Made by a program: the position numbers and the translations under genes
The notes under the pieces: generated by a model
The model's input: only the letters and a program-made list of their open reading frames with translations
What the model was told of the DNA's origin: nothing
Database searches by the model: none
Part shown: positions 41,601 through 48,045 of the stretch, one piece after another
How positions within the stretch are numbered: the stretch's first letter is position 1
Layout: every line of letters starts with the position of its first letter
DNA from: Chimonanthus salicifolius
Taxonomy: Eukaryota > Streptophyta > Magnoliopsida > Laurales > Calycanthaceae
Length of the DNA stretch: 64,000 bases
NCBI GenBank assembly: GCA_013350335.1
Contig: CM023534.1
Span: 13,796,302 to 13,860,301, forward strand
Direction: 5' to 3'

Positions 41601-44337
41601 TTAAATGTCATTGGCATCCTATCATAGGCCTCTCCTAAGTCTATGAAAGTCATGTATATTGTTTTCCTTTTCTCCCTAAACTTCCCATAAGTTATCTTAA
41701 AATGAAAATTGCTTTCGTTATTAACCTACTTCGCATAAACACTAATTGATTATGAGCAACACTAGATTCTTGTCTTAGCCTTTGTTCTATTATTCTCTCC
41801 CATAATTTCATTGTATGGCTCATAAGTTTAATAGATCTATAGTTGTCACAATTTTGAAGTAAAATGGGACCATTGTACTTTTACACCATTCTTCGAGTGT
41901 TCTTTTCGAATCCATTATTTCGTTAAACAATCTAGTTAACCATCTAATCCCATTTTCATGCAATGACACCCAACTTCTATAGGGATATCAGCCAATCCTA
42001 GAGCTCTATTTTCTTCATCTTATTCAAAGCCAATTTTACTTTTGTTTCTGATATTTTGTTTACGAGTCCTATATTTGCTTCTCCTTCAATTGGGATAAAA
42101 TTGGGTAAAAATCTAATTCACAAGATGGAAATCGGTTTGAGGGGAGAAGGGGTGTGATTGGGGCCACGGTGAGCCCATTTGGAAGGGATGCACAATAAGG
42201 GCCAAGTGAGACCTTTTGGCTATGGCTGCATGTGAGCAACAAGCATCCCTATTCTTAAGGGAAATCTACATACGTACACATAAGCATGCGCACACGCGCA
42301 TGTACACAAGTGATATGAATCAGACAGACAACAATATCCAACCATAGCATTTCTTCAAATCAAAGAAAGGAAATGCAAACTAACAATATGACAGAGCCAT
42401 TGTTGAGAATCCTATCCTAGACAACAAAACCAAACGAGGCCCTCTAAGGTCTACAAAGCAAAGGAAGATACAAGGAGAAACAAGCATCCAGAGATGAGAG
42501 TACCCTAGGTTGTAATTCATCCCAGCCACCTATCTCCAACATGGAGATAAATCATCCATGGAGATCCCTTGGAATTCCATAGAGTTAACAGCCCATCACT
42601 CAATTCAGATGTTGGCTAGGTCTACACCCTGATCTGCAACTCTAGAGGAGTGTTTGAAGCTTCATTTTTCCTTTCTCCCACAGACCAAACATAGCAAAGA
42701 GAACAAGTCTCCATATGGTGACACACTGAGAAAAGACCCCACAACTGAACCACAAAACCTGAAATTCCACGAGACCGGTATACCAAGCTTATGTAAAGGG
42801 AAAAAAAATCCAAAGTTGTACAGCAAATCGGCAGCACCTAAGGAGGCGATTAACACCCTCGGCAGCTCGAAGACAAAGTACAGGCTTTGTTATGTGGTTC
42901 CTCCACAAATGATCTATTCTGAAAATCTGTTATGTGCTATTCTCATGTGCAGTTTGGTGATTTATCTTTATTTTCTTGTACGAAGGTTCAGTTGGTATTC
43001 TCCTACATGTAAGATCCAAAAGCATGTAGAAGTTTAGCCTGCTATTTCACCAGATCCCTTCCCCAGCGAACAATAACTAAATAAATAAAAAGAAATAAAC
43101 CAATAAAAGAGCCTTAATCATATGTTGTCAATTAGCCTGCTATTTCACCAGATCCCTTCCCCAGCGAACAATAACTAAATAAATAAAAAGAAATAAACCA
43201 ATAAAAGAGCCTTAATCATATGTTGTCAATCCACCCCTTTCTTTGCCATAAGATCTCCATTTCATTCAAAATCCTTTGAACAGTGAGAAAAAGATATTCC
43301 TAATTGGACTACAGAGTTCCTTTATGCCCTTTGGAACATAGCCCAGCCACCATGCTACTCATTTTCCTTTCTTCAACAAGGATCCTTCATCATCTCTTTC
43401 CCATTTGACCAAATGTCTGAAGTTATGAAACCTTCAAATTCCAGTTTACACATTACCAACAAATCCAGATACTAAACTAACAATTGAAAATTGAAATATT
43501 GCAGTTGATTGTTGCTTGCAATCACTTTCAAGTGCATCAATTACAAATAAACAGTAAAAACTTCCTGATCTTCAAATTGTTTTTTATCAAATGCGCTTGT
43601 CCATCTTTACTGCTTACTTACATGAAGTAACTGGACTTGGTCTGATTCAGCAAACATGACCCAGTTCCAGTCGCAAAACAGGTCCCACAGAAAAAGGATT
43701 TCTTTTCTTCACTCAACCATGGCATTGGGTGAAGTTGAAATGCATGTGAAACTCTTGGTTTGAAGCAGAATAGAAATGCTCTGCATAAGTTTGACAGTTC
43801 CACAACATGCAAACGCCATAAACCAGATGTAACACAACGACCCTACTTATAAATCACTTTATCTGGGATCAATATGAAATATTAGACTAGACTATGCATG
43901 TACCCTTTACCTCCTGTTCAAAATTCTCAGATTGGCAAATGTAACTTGTAAACATGCAGACCCACAACAGGTACACAATGACATTCAACAAAGAAGAGCC
44001 AAGTAAAATAAATACCAAGGAAGGTAATTGATATACAGATCCTTGCCTGTTTGTAGCTGCCACCATTGCCCGGAATAAAAAGCACGGGAACACCACTCAG
44101 CTTCTTAAGATGATCCTTGAAATCAATCTTTTTCCACCCCTCATGATACAAGAACAGACCATATTTATCCGTCGAAACATTTGGCGGAGTTGAAATCGGC
44201 ACATACGTGGGATACATGTACGTCATGATGCAACCGCTGGGAGCTGGTTTTAGTAAATCATATAGAGCAGCAAGACCTATACATATCGAAATTAAAACCA
44301 GAGACAGTACTCTGCATTTCGCTCTGAAGCCCCGCAT
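5876..44337 (-). CDS. PGAP1: GPI inositol-deacylase, PGAP1/Bst1 family (13 exons, 3' part missing)
   Basis: ER membrane lipase-like enzyme. The known family role is to remove the acyl chain from inositol of newly attached GPI anchors, which lets GPI proteins leave the ER. Exons, minus strand: 44337-44047, 38865-38614, 33205-33015, 32886-32715, 30371-30234, 30134-29945, 24253-24108, 14101-13922, 13683-13573, 7467-7348, 7195-7042, 6324-6161, 5962-5876. They join without a stop into 732 codons. Residues about 10-29 form an N-terminal membrane anchor, followed by an oxyanion-type motif [13 protein letters not shown] near 89-101. The lipase elbow GHSMGG has the likely nucleophile Ser214. [11 protein letters not shown] starts at 335. 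Conserved plant blocks include [14 protein letters not shown] and [11 protein letters not shown]. Twelve introns are complete: 99 bp to 10 kb, all AG-ended and GT-started except intron 1, which starts GC. Large introns are packed with transposons. Plant homologues have about 1,100 residues, so the C-terminal multi-membrane region lies further left. The start is the first ATG before the conserved N-terminus. Confidence 0.95.
6381..6402. repeat. (GA)n microsatellite
   Basis: About eleven GA dinucleotides lie in PGAP1 intron 11, about 55 bp before exon 12 in transcript order. On the transcribed strand this is a (TC)n tract and may act as part of a long pyrimidine tract; that is inference. Confidence 0.9.
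7720..8760 (-). mobile_element. L1-type LINE remnants, RNase H part
   Basis: Minus-strand open frames at 7947-8138 and 8444-8746 carry the end of the LINE-encoded RNase H domain. One has [14 protein letters not shown], the conserved tail seen also at 33856 and 37000. The other has [11 protein letters not shown], the SNEAE core of the domain. An A-rich tract at 8340-8460 separates them, so these are probably two truncated insertions or one broken copy. The 3' part is T/A-rich near 7720. No reverse transcriptase is present. The position is PGAP1 intron 9. Confidence 0.7.
8761..10026. other. Intronic non-coding DNA with dispersed-repeat copy
   Basis: No gene is seen. The part 9640-9870 belongs to a dispersed repeat family recognised by phrases such as GACCACATGGATGG, GAAGCCATGATTTTTAA and GGAGCCCACA. 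Poly-C tracts occur at about 8611-8630, outside this block. Confidence 0.5.
10027..11098. mobile_element. Second hAT-like element, inverted relative of 3609-5286
   Basis: Its left end reads CAGTGTTGTTAAAATCGCAC, followed by GATTCACGGTTCGAATCG, which matches the complement of the right end of the 3609-5286 element. Its right end matches the left end of that element. Flanks ACAACAAC (10019-10026) and ACAACAAG (11099-11106) form a 7-of-8 duplication. The interior has a purine-rich block and AT-rich sequence but lacks the 220-bp higher-order array. Confidence 0.7.
11107..13572. other. Repeat-rich part of PGAP1 intron 9
   Basis: A fragment with GGACACTGGGACGGCACGG near 11171 and GTGTCCCCCACATTCCCAGG near 11911 resembles the ends of old DNA elements. 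Two diverged direct copies (12303-12485 and 12606-12835) belong to the dispersed family with CCACCCATNCATRTRGG and GGCCGTTTGCA phrases, and a further member lies at 13030-13210. Minus-strand open frames of 135 and 143 aa here are not genes; the second merely contains exon 9. Confidence 0.5.
14615..16400 (-). mobile_element. RTE-type LINE 3' remnants (two diverged pieces)
   Basis: The plus strand between 14640 and 14810 matches, word for word in places, the 3' end of the RTE LINE at 40409-42110 (CTTTTTGA...TTCTA, AAGCCTCTAAAGGTCT against AAGCCTTTAAAGGTCT). A second similar piece starts near 15999. Both are in antisense orientation. The element is interrupted by the poly(A)-tailed insertion at 14827-15919. 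Confidence 0.6.
14827..15919 (+). mobile_element. GC-rich poly(A)-tailed retro-insertion, LINE-like
   Basis: A 1.09-kb block of higher GC than its surroundings ends in a poly(A) tract (about 15908-15917). It is flanked by a 16-bp duplication with two mismatches, CACATCTTTAAATTCT at 14811-14826 and CATATCTTTCAATTCT at 15920-15935. The 3' part, with GGCACTCCTAGTGC just before the tail, resembles the small hairpin near the 3' end of plant L1 elements. The GC/CT-rich front could be an L1 5' leader joined to a 3' leader by internal deletion, or a retroposed transcript. Open frames of 228 and 272 codons overlap on different frames; both lack good ATG context and a recognisable domain. Confidence 0.65.
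17169..17715. mobile_element. Mutator-like non-autonomous element with 9-bp TSD
   Basis: Direct repeats GCTTCTAAC at 17160-17168 and 17716-17724 flank a 547-bp insertion whose short termini share GAAGCAC.GATA in inverted orientation. Subterminal repeats are variants of CGTATCCG/CGGATACG on both sides. A 9-bp duplication points to the Mutator superfamily. The interior is dominated by (TTA)n and (AT)n runs. It sits inside the older L1 copy and so is younger than it. Confidence 0.75.
17277..17545. repeat. (TTA)n and (AT)n simple repeats
   Basis: A TTA/ATT run at about 17287-17325 is followed by TA runs near 17326-17343, 17408-17426 and 17515-17531. This is the low-complexity core of the Mutator-like element. 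The Asn-rich frame over it is an artefact. Confidence 0.9.
18361..19039. other. Intronic DNA with one dispersed-repeat copy
   Basis: No gene is seen. The part 18815-19020 contains GCAGGGCCCACTTTGG and TTGATTGATCCAATCAAGGA and belongs to the same dispersed family as 9640-9870 and 39900-40400. Confidence 0.45.
19040..20573 (+). mobile_element. Solo LTR, SIRE-like Ty1/copia
   Basis: The left end TGTTAGTGCCTTCGGTTTGA and the right end CCTATTCACCCCCCTCTAGG are typical of LTRs of the SIRE/Maximus copia lineage, and the 1.5-kb length fits. A stretch near 19880 (CTATAAATATATG) could be its TATA region. No primer-binding site, gag or polymerase follows on either side, so it is most likely a solo LTR left by recombination. 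No matching 5-bp duplication could be confirmed. The 151-aa minus-strand frame inside is spurious. Confidence 0.6.
20574..21640. other. Intron 7 DNA of unknown origin
   Basis: No gene or clear repeat is visible. A plus-strand segment at 20608-20755 is open for about 48 codons (it includes [19 protein letters not shown]), but I do not recognise it and it has no start or splice support. It may be transposon debris following the LTR. Confidence 0.35.
21650..22490 (+). mobile_element. RTE-type LINE 3' fragment
   Basis: Plus-strand translation in shifting frames gives [20 protein letters not shown] and [11 protein letters not shown], which correspond to the end of RTE reverse transcriptases of plants. 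The element ends with TGATGATGAT at about 22471-22480, the short microsatellite tail usual for RTE elements. Several frameshifts and stops show it is dead. A segment resembling RFCYLGATI near 21690 lies ahead of EYMECHF, the reverse of the usual order, so the copy may be rearranged. Confidence 0.7.
22720..23291 (+). mobile_element. 5'-truncated L1-type LINE (RNase H and 3' end)
   Basis: Broken frames give [11 protein letters not shown] and [15 protein letters not shown], the same RNase H sequence as in the element at 34159-37176 ([15 protein letters not shown]). Both end with TTAATGAAGTTATCTTTC and a poly(A). The copy has stops and frameshifts. Only about 570 bp are present, as expected for incomplete target-primed reverse transcription. 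Confidence 0.8.
23345..23945. repeat. Diverged direct duplication around a (CT)n microsatellite
   Basis: Two related segments, about 23345-23590 and 23695-23945, share GGTAAGCTAGTT, AACACTAAAC, GACACAAT, TGACGATGAT and CACAACATGAACTTA in the same order. A (TC)n run of about 39 bp lies between them at 23634-23673. The unit is not identified. Confidence 0.65.
24955..25161. repeat. Tandem duplication of flank plus gypsy LTR end
   Basis: A unit of about 103 bp (CCAATGT.CCATATGCTCTA ... GAGAGTTTTGCAA.TTGTGGT TGAC...AAGC.GTTTGAGTA) occurs twice. Each copy contains host flank, the GTGGT target site and the first 25 or so bases of the LTR end. The second copy runs into the complete LTR at 25141. The first copy ends abruptly inside LTR sequence. 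Confidence 0.8.
25141..25833 (-). repeat. 3' LTR of the gypsy element (693 bp)
   Basis: It is paired with 27265-28041. It shares blocks such as CGGGCCTAGCAA, GAGCGATGGACGTGCG and CACATTAGGGAAAGCG in the same order, with many substitutions and several indels, so the insertion is not recent. Confidence 0.85.
25950..26080 (-). pseudogene. Gypsy reverse-transcriptase fragment
   Basis: Minus-strand translation contains [20 protein letters not shown] followed by [11 protein letters not shown], the start of the Ty3/gypsy RT domain. The rest is shifted or deleted. The catalytic YxDD block is absent. Confidence 0.75.
26520..26770 (-). pseudogene. Gypsy retropepsin-like domain fragment
   Basis: The minus strand reads [20 protein letters not shown] then ILVSQRW. 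The family active site is D-S/T-G, so the IDMGSSE here has Met in place of Ser/Thr next to the catalytic Asp. Downstream, [19 protein letters not shown] sequence (26530-26470) continues the domain. The protein is a relic. Confidence 0.75.
26889..26945. repeat. (GGT)n microsatellite
   Basis: About 17 GGT triplets with few interruptions lie in the gypsy interior. They create a false His-rich stretch on the minus strand. Confidence 0.9.
27265..28041 (-). repeat. 5' LTR of the gypsy element (777 bp)
   Basis: It is longer than its partner because of extra sequence at about 27383-27420 and 27740-27800. These segments are either deletions in the other copy or insertions here. The primer-binding site follows at 27262-27252 on the minus strand. 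Confidence 0.85.
28047..28617 (+). mobile_element. Ty1/copia 3' end: RNase H and LTR start
   Basis: Plus-strand translation from about 28206 contains [17 protein letters not shown], the diagnostic copia RNase H motif, then [11 protein letters not shown]. It ends in the usual tail region ([14 protein letters not shown]). The polypurine tract GAGAGGGAG at about 28430 is followed by an LTR starting TGTTATATTTTGTG. An in-frame TGA after KDQLG makes it a pseudogene. The gypsy element inserted upstream of this piece at the GTGGT site. Confidence 0.8.
28619..29049. mobile_element. Stowaway-type MITE (Tc1/mariner), 431 bp
   Basis: The left end reads CTCTCTCCGTCCCAAAATAC then TTGTCCTAT, and the right end is its complement (ATAGGACAAGTATTTTGGGA then CAGAAGGAG). 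TA dinucleotides flank both ends (28617-28618 and 29050-29051). A related right end without a partner occurs at about 54149-54180. The position is at the junction of the copia LTR and an L1 tail. Confidence 0.85.
29052..29808 (+). mobile_element. 5'-truncated L1-type LINE tail
   Basis: Frames give [15 protein letters not shown] sequence at 29070 and [17 protein letters not shown] at 29300, the zf-RVT end and RNase H start of plant L1 elements. Stops and shifts are frequent. The 3' end is near the ATTCAAAATAAGG at 29798. It lies in intron 6, only about 135 bp beyond exon 6. Confidence 0.7.
31255..32110. repeat. Related sequence pair with GGTTGACTC-rich insert
   Basis: Segments 31255-31330 and 32017-32110 share GGGAAAAGCCTCAACATGTAGAG-like wording. 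Between them lies a block (about 31375-31985) bounded by sequences rich in TTGACCC/GAGTCAAC words, which look like subterminal repeats of a DNA element. Exact ends and target duplication could not be fixed. Confidence 0.4.
32277..32448 (+). mobile_element. Au-like SINE, 5'-truncated, with 15-bp TSD
   Basis: The perfect direct repeat TACCAATCAATTGTG is at 32262-32276 and 32449-32463. The insert starts at the B box (GAGTTCAATCCC), contains GGACTAGTCGGGTGAGACAC and ends in A8. This wording is that of the Au SINE family of flowering plants. A more diverged relative lies at 47845-48040. Confidence 0.9.
33845..34147 (+). mobile_element. Short L1-type LINE tail
   Basis: The plus strand encodes [20 protein letters not shown] then a stop at about 33985: the last codons of the LINE RNase H domain, followed by a TTATTAAT-rich 3' region. 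It is a separate, 5'-truncated copy of a different subfamily from the element that follows it. Confidence 0.7.
34159..37176 (+). mobile_element. L1-type LINE, 3.0 kb, 5'-truncated, with 11-bp TSD
   Basis: It is flanked by ATTAAGATTTT at 34148-34158 and 37177-37187, directly after a poly(A) of about 14 at 37163-37176. The longest frame, 34322-35158, contains reverse-transcriptase blocks in order: [46 protein letters not shown] and the catalytic LQYADDT near 35060. Frameshifts at about 35095 and 35275 and later stops break the rest. The zf-RVT region and RNase H (36766-37113, [27 protein letters not shown]) close the ORF. The endonuclease is missing. It sits sense-reversed in PGAP1 intron 2. 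Confidence 0.92.
37188..38613. other. Rest of PGAP1 intron 2
   Basis: AT-rich intron without a recognisable gene or intact repeat. Poly(A) runs at about 37570, 37719 and 38512 are isolated and without target duplications that I could confirm. Confidence 0.4.
39890..40405. repeat. Dispersed unknown repeat family, two adjoining copies
   Basis: It contains GTGGGGCCCTCATGGGATCA, AAAGCCACGTTTTTGG, CAATCCAATGGTGAGTG and, again, GGCCCGCCAAGGTCATGTGG, GAAGCCATGCATTTTAAGG, TAATCCAATAGTGGGCGCAA. Related copies are at 510-780, 9640-9870, 12240-12880, 13030-13210, 18815-19020 and 42110-42200. Ends, coding capacity and class are not evident. Confidence 0.55.
40409..42110 (-). mobile_element. RTE-type LINE reverse-transcriptase remnant
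   Basis: The minus-strand frame at 41589-41344 encodes RTE reverse-transcriptase sequence ([34 protein letters not shown]) with the YADD-equivalent blurred to LFVDGVV. Upstream pieces read [17 protein letters not shown] in a shifted frame. The 3' end is a (TGATGA)n run, complement at about 40409-40429, the characteristic tail of RTE elements. A SINE is inserted at 40789-40970. It lies in PGAP1 intron 1. Confidence 0.8.
40789..40970 (-). mobile_element. tRNA-derived SINE nested in the RTE LINE
   Basis: Read on the minus strand it has an A-box-like GTAGCACAACCTGTAAAGG, a B-box-like GGATTCAAGCTCC and an end in ATGATGATGATGA. Flanks CACCATTAC (40780-40788) and CACTATTAC (40971-40979) form a 9-bp duplication with one mismatch. 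Removing it joins the two RTE halves at a point where the 16-bp context reads as continuous RTE sequence. Its tail has the same TGATGA type as the RTE LINE. Confidence 0.8.
43035..43230. repeat. Perfect or near-perfect 98-bp tandem duplication
   Basis: The unit beginning TAGCCTGCTATTTCACCAGA is present at 43035 and 43133 with essentially no differences through CATATGTTGTCAAT. It lies in PGAP1 intron 1. The identity suggests a very recent event or an assembly duplication. Confidence 0.9.
44041..44049 (-). other. PGAP1: Non-canonical GC splice donor of PGAP1 intron 1
   Basis: On the minus strand exon 1 ends ...AAACAG and the intron begins GCAAGG. The acceptor at 38866 (CCAG before GTGCGCTCC) restores the conserved [11 protein letters not shown] junction in phase 0. 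Using any nearby GT would break this junction. The exon side (CAG) and the rest of the donor (AAGG) are strong, as is typical of GC-AG introns. Confidence 0.85.
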
Positions 44338-44800
44338 TGTCGGATCAAATAAATCTCAAAGTTTTTGCGGTTCTACTCCCAATCAAAATCCATTTGAAAG
44401 ATAGAGCTCTAAAATCAAAAAATCCGAAGTAATTTCAGCTCGAGGAGCATCAGTAAACGGTCATTTGTGCAACTGTATAAACGTAGTAGATTCGAGTCCA
44501 AAAAAAAAAAAAAAAATTAATAAAGGAAGAAGATTCAAAGGCGGAATCTGAAGGGTTCTTGAACGGGAGGTGGATGGCGTATAGATCCGATCTGGTGATA
44601 CAATTTGAAGGTAGGATTTGAAAAACGCTAACCCTAGAAATTACGGAAACCCTAGTTCCTGTGATTTTACCCCTGCACTGAGATGTAAGAGAATATCCTC
44701 GTCTCCCCTTTCCACTGTCCGTGACAGTCCGTCTCTCGCTCTGCTTTCGGTTGGGGACAATTGAGTGGTGTCATGGAAGGACGGGAGATTATCTAAAACG
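44338..44800 (-). promoter_or_regulatory. PGAP1: PGAP1 5' leader and proximal promoter region
   Basis: Upstream of the ATG on the minus strand. The segment 44560-44770 is pyrimidine- and GC-richer than the AT-rich DNA beyond, as usual near plant transcription starts. No confident TATA box was found. The limits are inferred from composition only. Confidence 0.4.
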
Positions 44801-45943
44801 ACTGCGACGGAAGATTTTCAGAGCTACACCTGGCACATTTCTTTGTCTTTCTTTTTCTTTTTTTTAAGCGAACCCGGCACATTTCTTTGGTTTTTTTTAA
44901 TTTAAATAATATGAAATGGATGGTTCTCCGTTGACTCGTTATTGAGTCAATTGTATAGGTAGATTAGGAGGTTTACATGTACTCGATAGGAATTAGTCTT
45001 ACCTTAAAGGAAGATGAACATATCCATGTTACAAAAAAATGAATTTATTAAACTAGAAATTTAAAATAATAATTACAGTAGTAAAGTATTAATTAATAAT
45101 AAGTTTTTTTAATGTTTATGTATCATTCAAATTTTAGAATTAATGAGATGATTCTAATTATTCAATCAAAATAGCTTATTAGAAATTTCATATATTAATT
45201 AGATGAATATAATCAATCAATTAAAATAGATAATTAGACTTTTGAAAAATTAATCAGATAATTTCAATCATTTAATTGATTTAGAAGAATACAAATTTCA
45301 ATCAACTAAAATAAAAACTTATTATCATCGTCGTCGAAAGTATTTAATTTTATCAATTTTATCAATCTAAAGTTGTCTTTCATATTTAGAATTAACAAAT
45401 TATTTGTATAGATCAACTCCCTATCTAACGCCTCTAGAACTTAAATTCACTATCTCTAGATTGCAACTATCTATGAGTCTTTACTAATTATATTAAAAAT
45501 TCTTACTAATTAAAATAAAATGTATAAATTTTAAATAATGACGACAATGGAGTCCATTTTAACTTAAATATCATCATTATATATAAAATTTGAAAGTTGA
45601 ATTGCTTCTATAGTTTTATATTTTGTAAGCTATATAAGTTTTAAGTGGTTTAAATTAATTTTTTAATAAAAATACTATTGAAAAGTTGGTAGCTAAGGAG
45701 CATTATTGCCAATGGCCTTATTTTTAATAATAATGTGATGGTCAAAAAATTTAAACTTCTCCCTCTTCTTTCTTTTTCAATTGCGAACCATTTTTAAACC
45801 GCGACTATGAGAAACTCTCCCTGCGGACTCCCTTTAAGAATGTCCATTTACTATGAAAAGAAGGACTATAAGTTTAATGGACAAGAAGAAGATTGTATGG
45901 ATATGCACTTAAAAAAATTATTATTATTTTAACTATGTAAAAT
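44801..45943. other. AT-rich intergenic DNA
   Basis: No gene or bounded repeat seen. ATTAATTAG/CAATCAATTAA words recur between 45100 and 45320, suggesting an old degraded AT-rich repeat. Confidence 0.4.
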
Positions 45944-46717
45944 TGTGCCCACAGTCTATTTGGCCGATGTGGGACTCTAGGGATACGTAGATGAGATATA
46001 TAAGGGGAGAGTTCCTCTTCCAGCAAGAGGTTTTTGGGCTTAGAGATGAGTTAGGCCCAAATGAAAAATCGTGTAGGTAAGGTGGGCTTAAAGTGAACAA
46101 TATCTTGTTGGGGAGTCGGGTCATTATAAATGGTATCAGAGCAGGTTCACTCGTCTGCCTGTGCGGGTCCTTGTGTTGTAGCTGAGTCGATGACGGCTTT
46201 GAGCCTTAGGGGGGTTGATTGTGACACTCCTGCTCATAGCCCACTTGGGCGATGTGGGACTCGAGGGTACGTGGTGGGGGTCGAAAATTCAGTCGGACTA
46301 AGATTTTGACTGAATTTTCATATCGACTGAGATCTCAGACGAATTCTTTCTCTCTCTTCAAAAAGAAAATTGGAAATCTCGGTGGCTTTTTTTTAAAAAA
46401 AAATCATTTAAAAAAACATAGAATGGCTGTTTTATAAAAAATATAAAATATATAAAAATGGGCTGATATTCGTCCGATATAGGCAAATATCGGCCGAGAT
46501 ATTGACCCTGGGCCCACAACCAATTTTTTTTTTTTTAAAAAAAAAAGAGAAATTGGCCCATATTTAACCCTTGGTATGTGGGGAGGAGATATATCGAGGG
46601 AGAGCATCCTCCTCCAGGAAGAGGCCTTATGGGCCTAGAGGCGAATTGGGCTCAAATGCAAAGCTATACGGGTCAGGTGGCCCAAAATGGACAATATTAG
46701 AGAGTCAGGACGTTACA
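45944..46717 (+). mobile_element. TRIM retrotransposon, 3' LTR interrupted by a MITE
   Basis: LTR1 45944-46128 and LTR2 46220-46717 (about 200 bp without its insert) share GGCGATGTGGGACTC-type wording, the CC(A)GCAAGAGG/CAGGAAGAGG block and GG(A)GTC(G/A)GG ends. Between them a 91-bp interior holds the primer-binding site TGGTATCAGAGCAGG at 46131 (initiator tRNA-Met) and a polypurine-like TTAGGGGGGTTGAT just before LTR2. No coding capacity. The 5-bp target duplication is not clear. Confidence 0.8.
46275..46572. mobile_element. MITE inside TRIM LTR, 9-bp TSD
   Basis: It is bounded by GGTACGTGG (46266-46274) and GGTATGTGG (46573-46581). Without it LTR2 aligns with LTR1. The ends are weak inverted repeats (GGGGTCGAAAAT and, inverted, GGGTTAAATAT). 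The interior contains ATATTCGTCCGATATAGGCA and ATATCGGCCGAGATATTGAC, shared with 53138-53435, which has the same length of 298 bp. Confidence 0.7.
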
Positions 46718-47261
46718 AAGAAAATATTTTTTAAATTAATAGTTTCTAGTAATTAAATTGTTAAGGATCATAATTATATTATTAAACTAATTAATTGGAG
46801 GAAAAATTCCACATACATATTGTTTATACAATCCTATGCAATACTCCTATCAGAATTTTAAAACTTGAAGTAAAGTATATGATTCGATTTGGTTGGACTT
46901 TGGTTCCTAACATGGTCCAATCCTTAGAATATGCAGTCACTTCACTTATTTCTCCCCTTTTATCAATATCAACTAAATACTTTTTGTTGCGATATTTGTT
47001 ATTTGTTAGGATTTTATATTATTGTTCTTATTAAATTAGAAAATTGTACAACTTGACTTTATGCTATATATATGTATCTATAAACTAGCAAGAAGAACAC
47101 ATTCACGTAAGTGAAAAATTAATATCAAATAATACTTTCTTTCCATCAATTTTGCACAATTTTTTTTATTAGTAGATATTAATATAAATAATATAAATTA
47201 AATATTTCAAATTCAACAAATTTAATAACAAACATACTAGCTTGATTGTTGTCAAATCATT

Positions 47262-47358
47262 GCCTAACCTTGGTGTGCCTTAGGGGTTAGTGGGCTCATC
47301 CGTGGGGGTTTTATGCTGGGTATCCCGCGGTTTTCTACACGTAAATTCAAAAAAAAAA
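47262..47358 (+). mobile_element. Short SINE-like element with A tail
   Basis: TGCCTAACCTTGGTGTGCC ... GGTTTTATGCTGGGTATCCC ... TTTTCTACACGTAAATTC is followed by A10. The same wording occurs in the opposite orientation at 60221-60319, which is flanked by a target duplication. Confidence 0.6.
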
Positions 47359-47844
47359 ATGTTAATTTTGTAATAAAATATAAAAATAAAAAATATAAAT
47401 GGACCATCAAGATGGAGCAATGTGAACCTAATTATAAATACACATAAAATCAATTTGAATAAACCAATGGGTAACTTTTAGAAGCTACAAACATTTACTG
47501 GTGCATAAATTTTGAGTTTAATCTAATGGCAAATGTTTATTGGAGTGGAATTCAACTTACAAAGTGATAACCGATGTCAAAGTTTGAGAGGGTAAGAGTT
47601 TAAATGTTAATTCTTAAAAAAAAAAAAAAATTGGATATCCAATTAATGAAGAATCAATTGTCGTAAGATAATTTCTTTTTTCAAAAAAATTGTCTTAAAG
47701 AGAATATAAAGCGATGCATCTATAGTATTTGAAACCCACTAACTAAGTGAAATAAAATACATTTCATCTATTTAAGTACTAAATTTAATGATAAAAATGA
47801 TCATTTACCATAGCTCATAGAAATAGATGATTAAATTTAATCCA

Positions 47845-48045
47845 AGAGGGGGTTGGTTTTAAAAAGTTCTCCTCATGAAGTGAGGTCTTGAGTTTGATTC
47901 ACGCTCAACACCCTTTTGGGCCACTCTCCGTAGTTATTTACGGGTCTATGTGGGATTGGGAGGCTTGCACATGCCCCAATGACTAGTCAAATTAAAATGT
48001 CCTCTGTCCAAATACAAGTGAGACCCTTGAACACCAGATTAAAAT
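47845..48045 (+). mobile_element. Diverged Au-like SINE
   Basis: GAGGTCTTGAGTTTGATTC (B box), CTTGCACATGCCCCAATGAC then TAGTC, and GTGAGACCCTTGAACACC parallel the element at 32277-32448. The end is degraded and no A tail or sure duplication remains. Confidence 0.6.
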
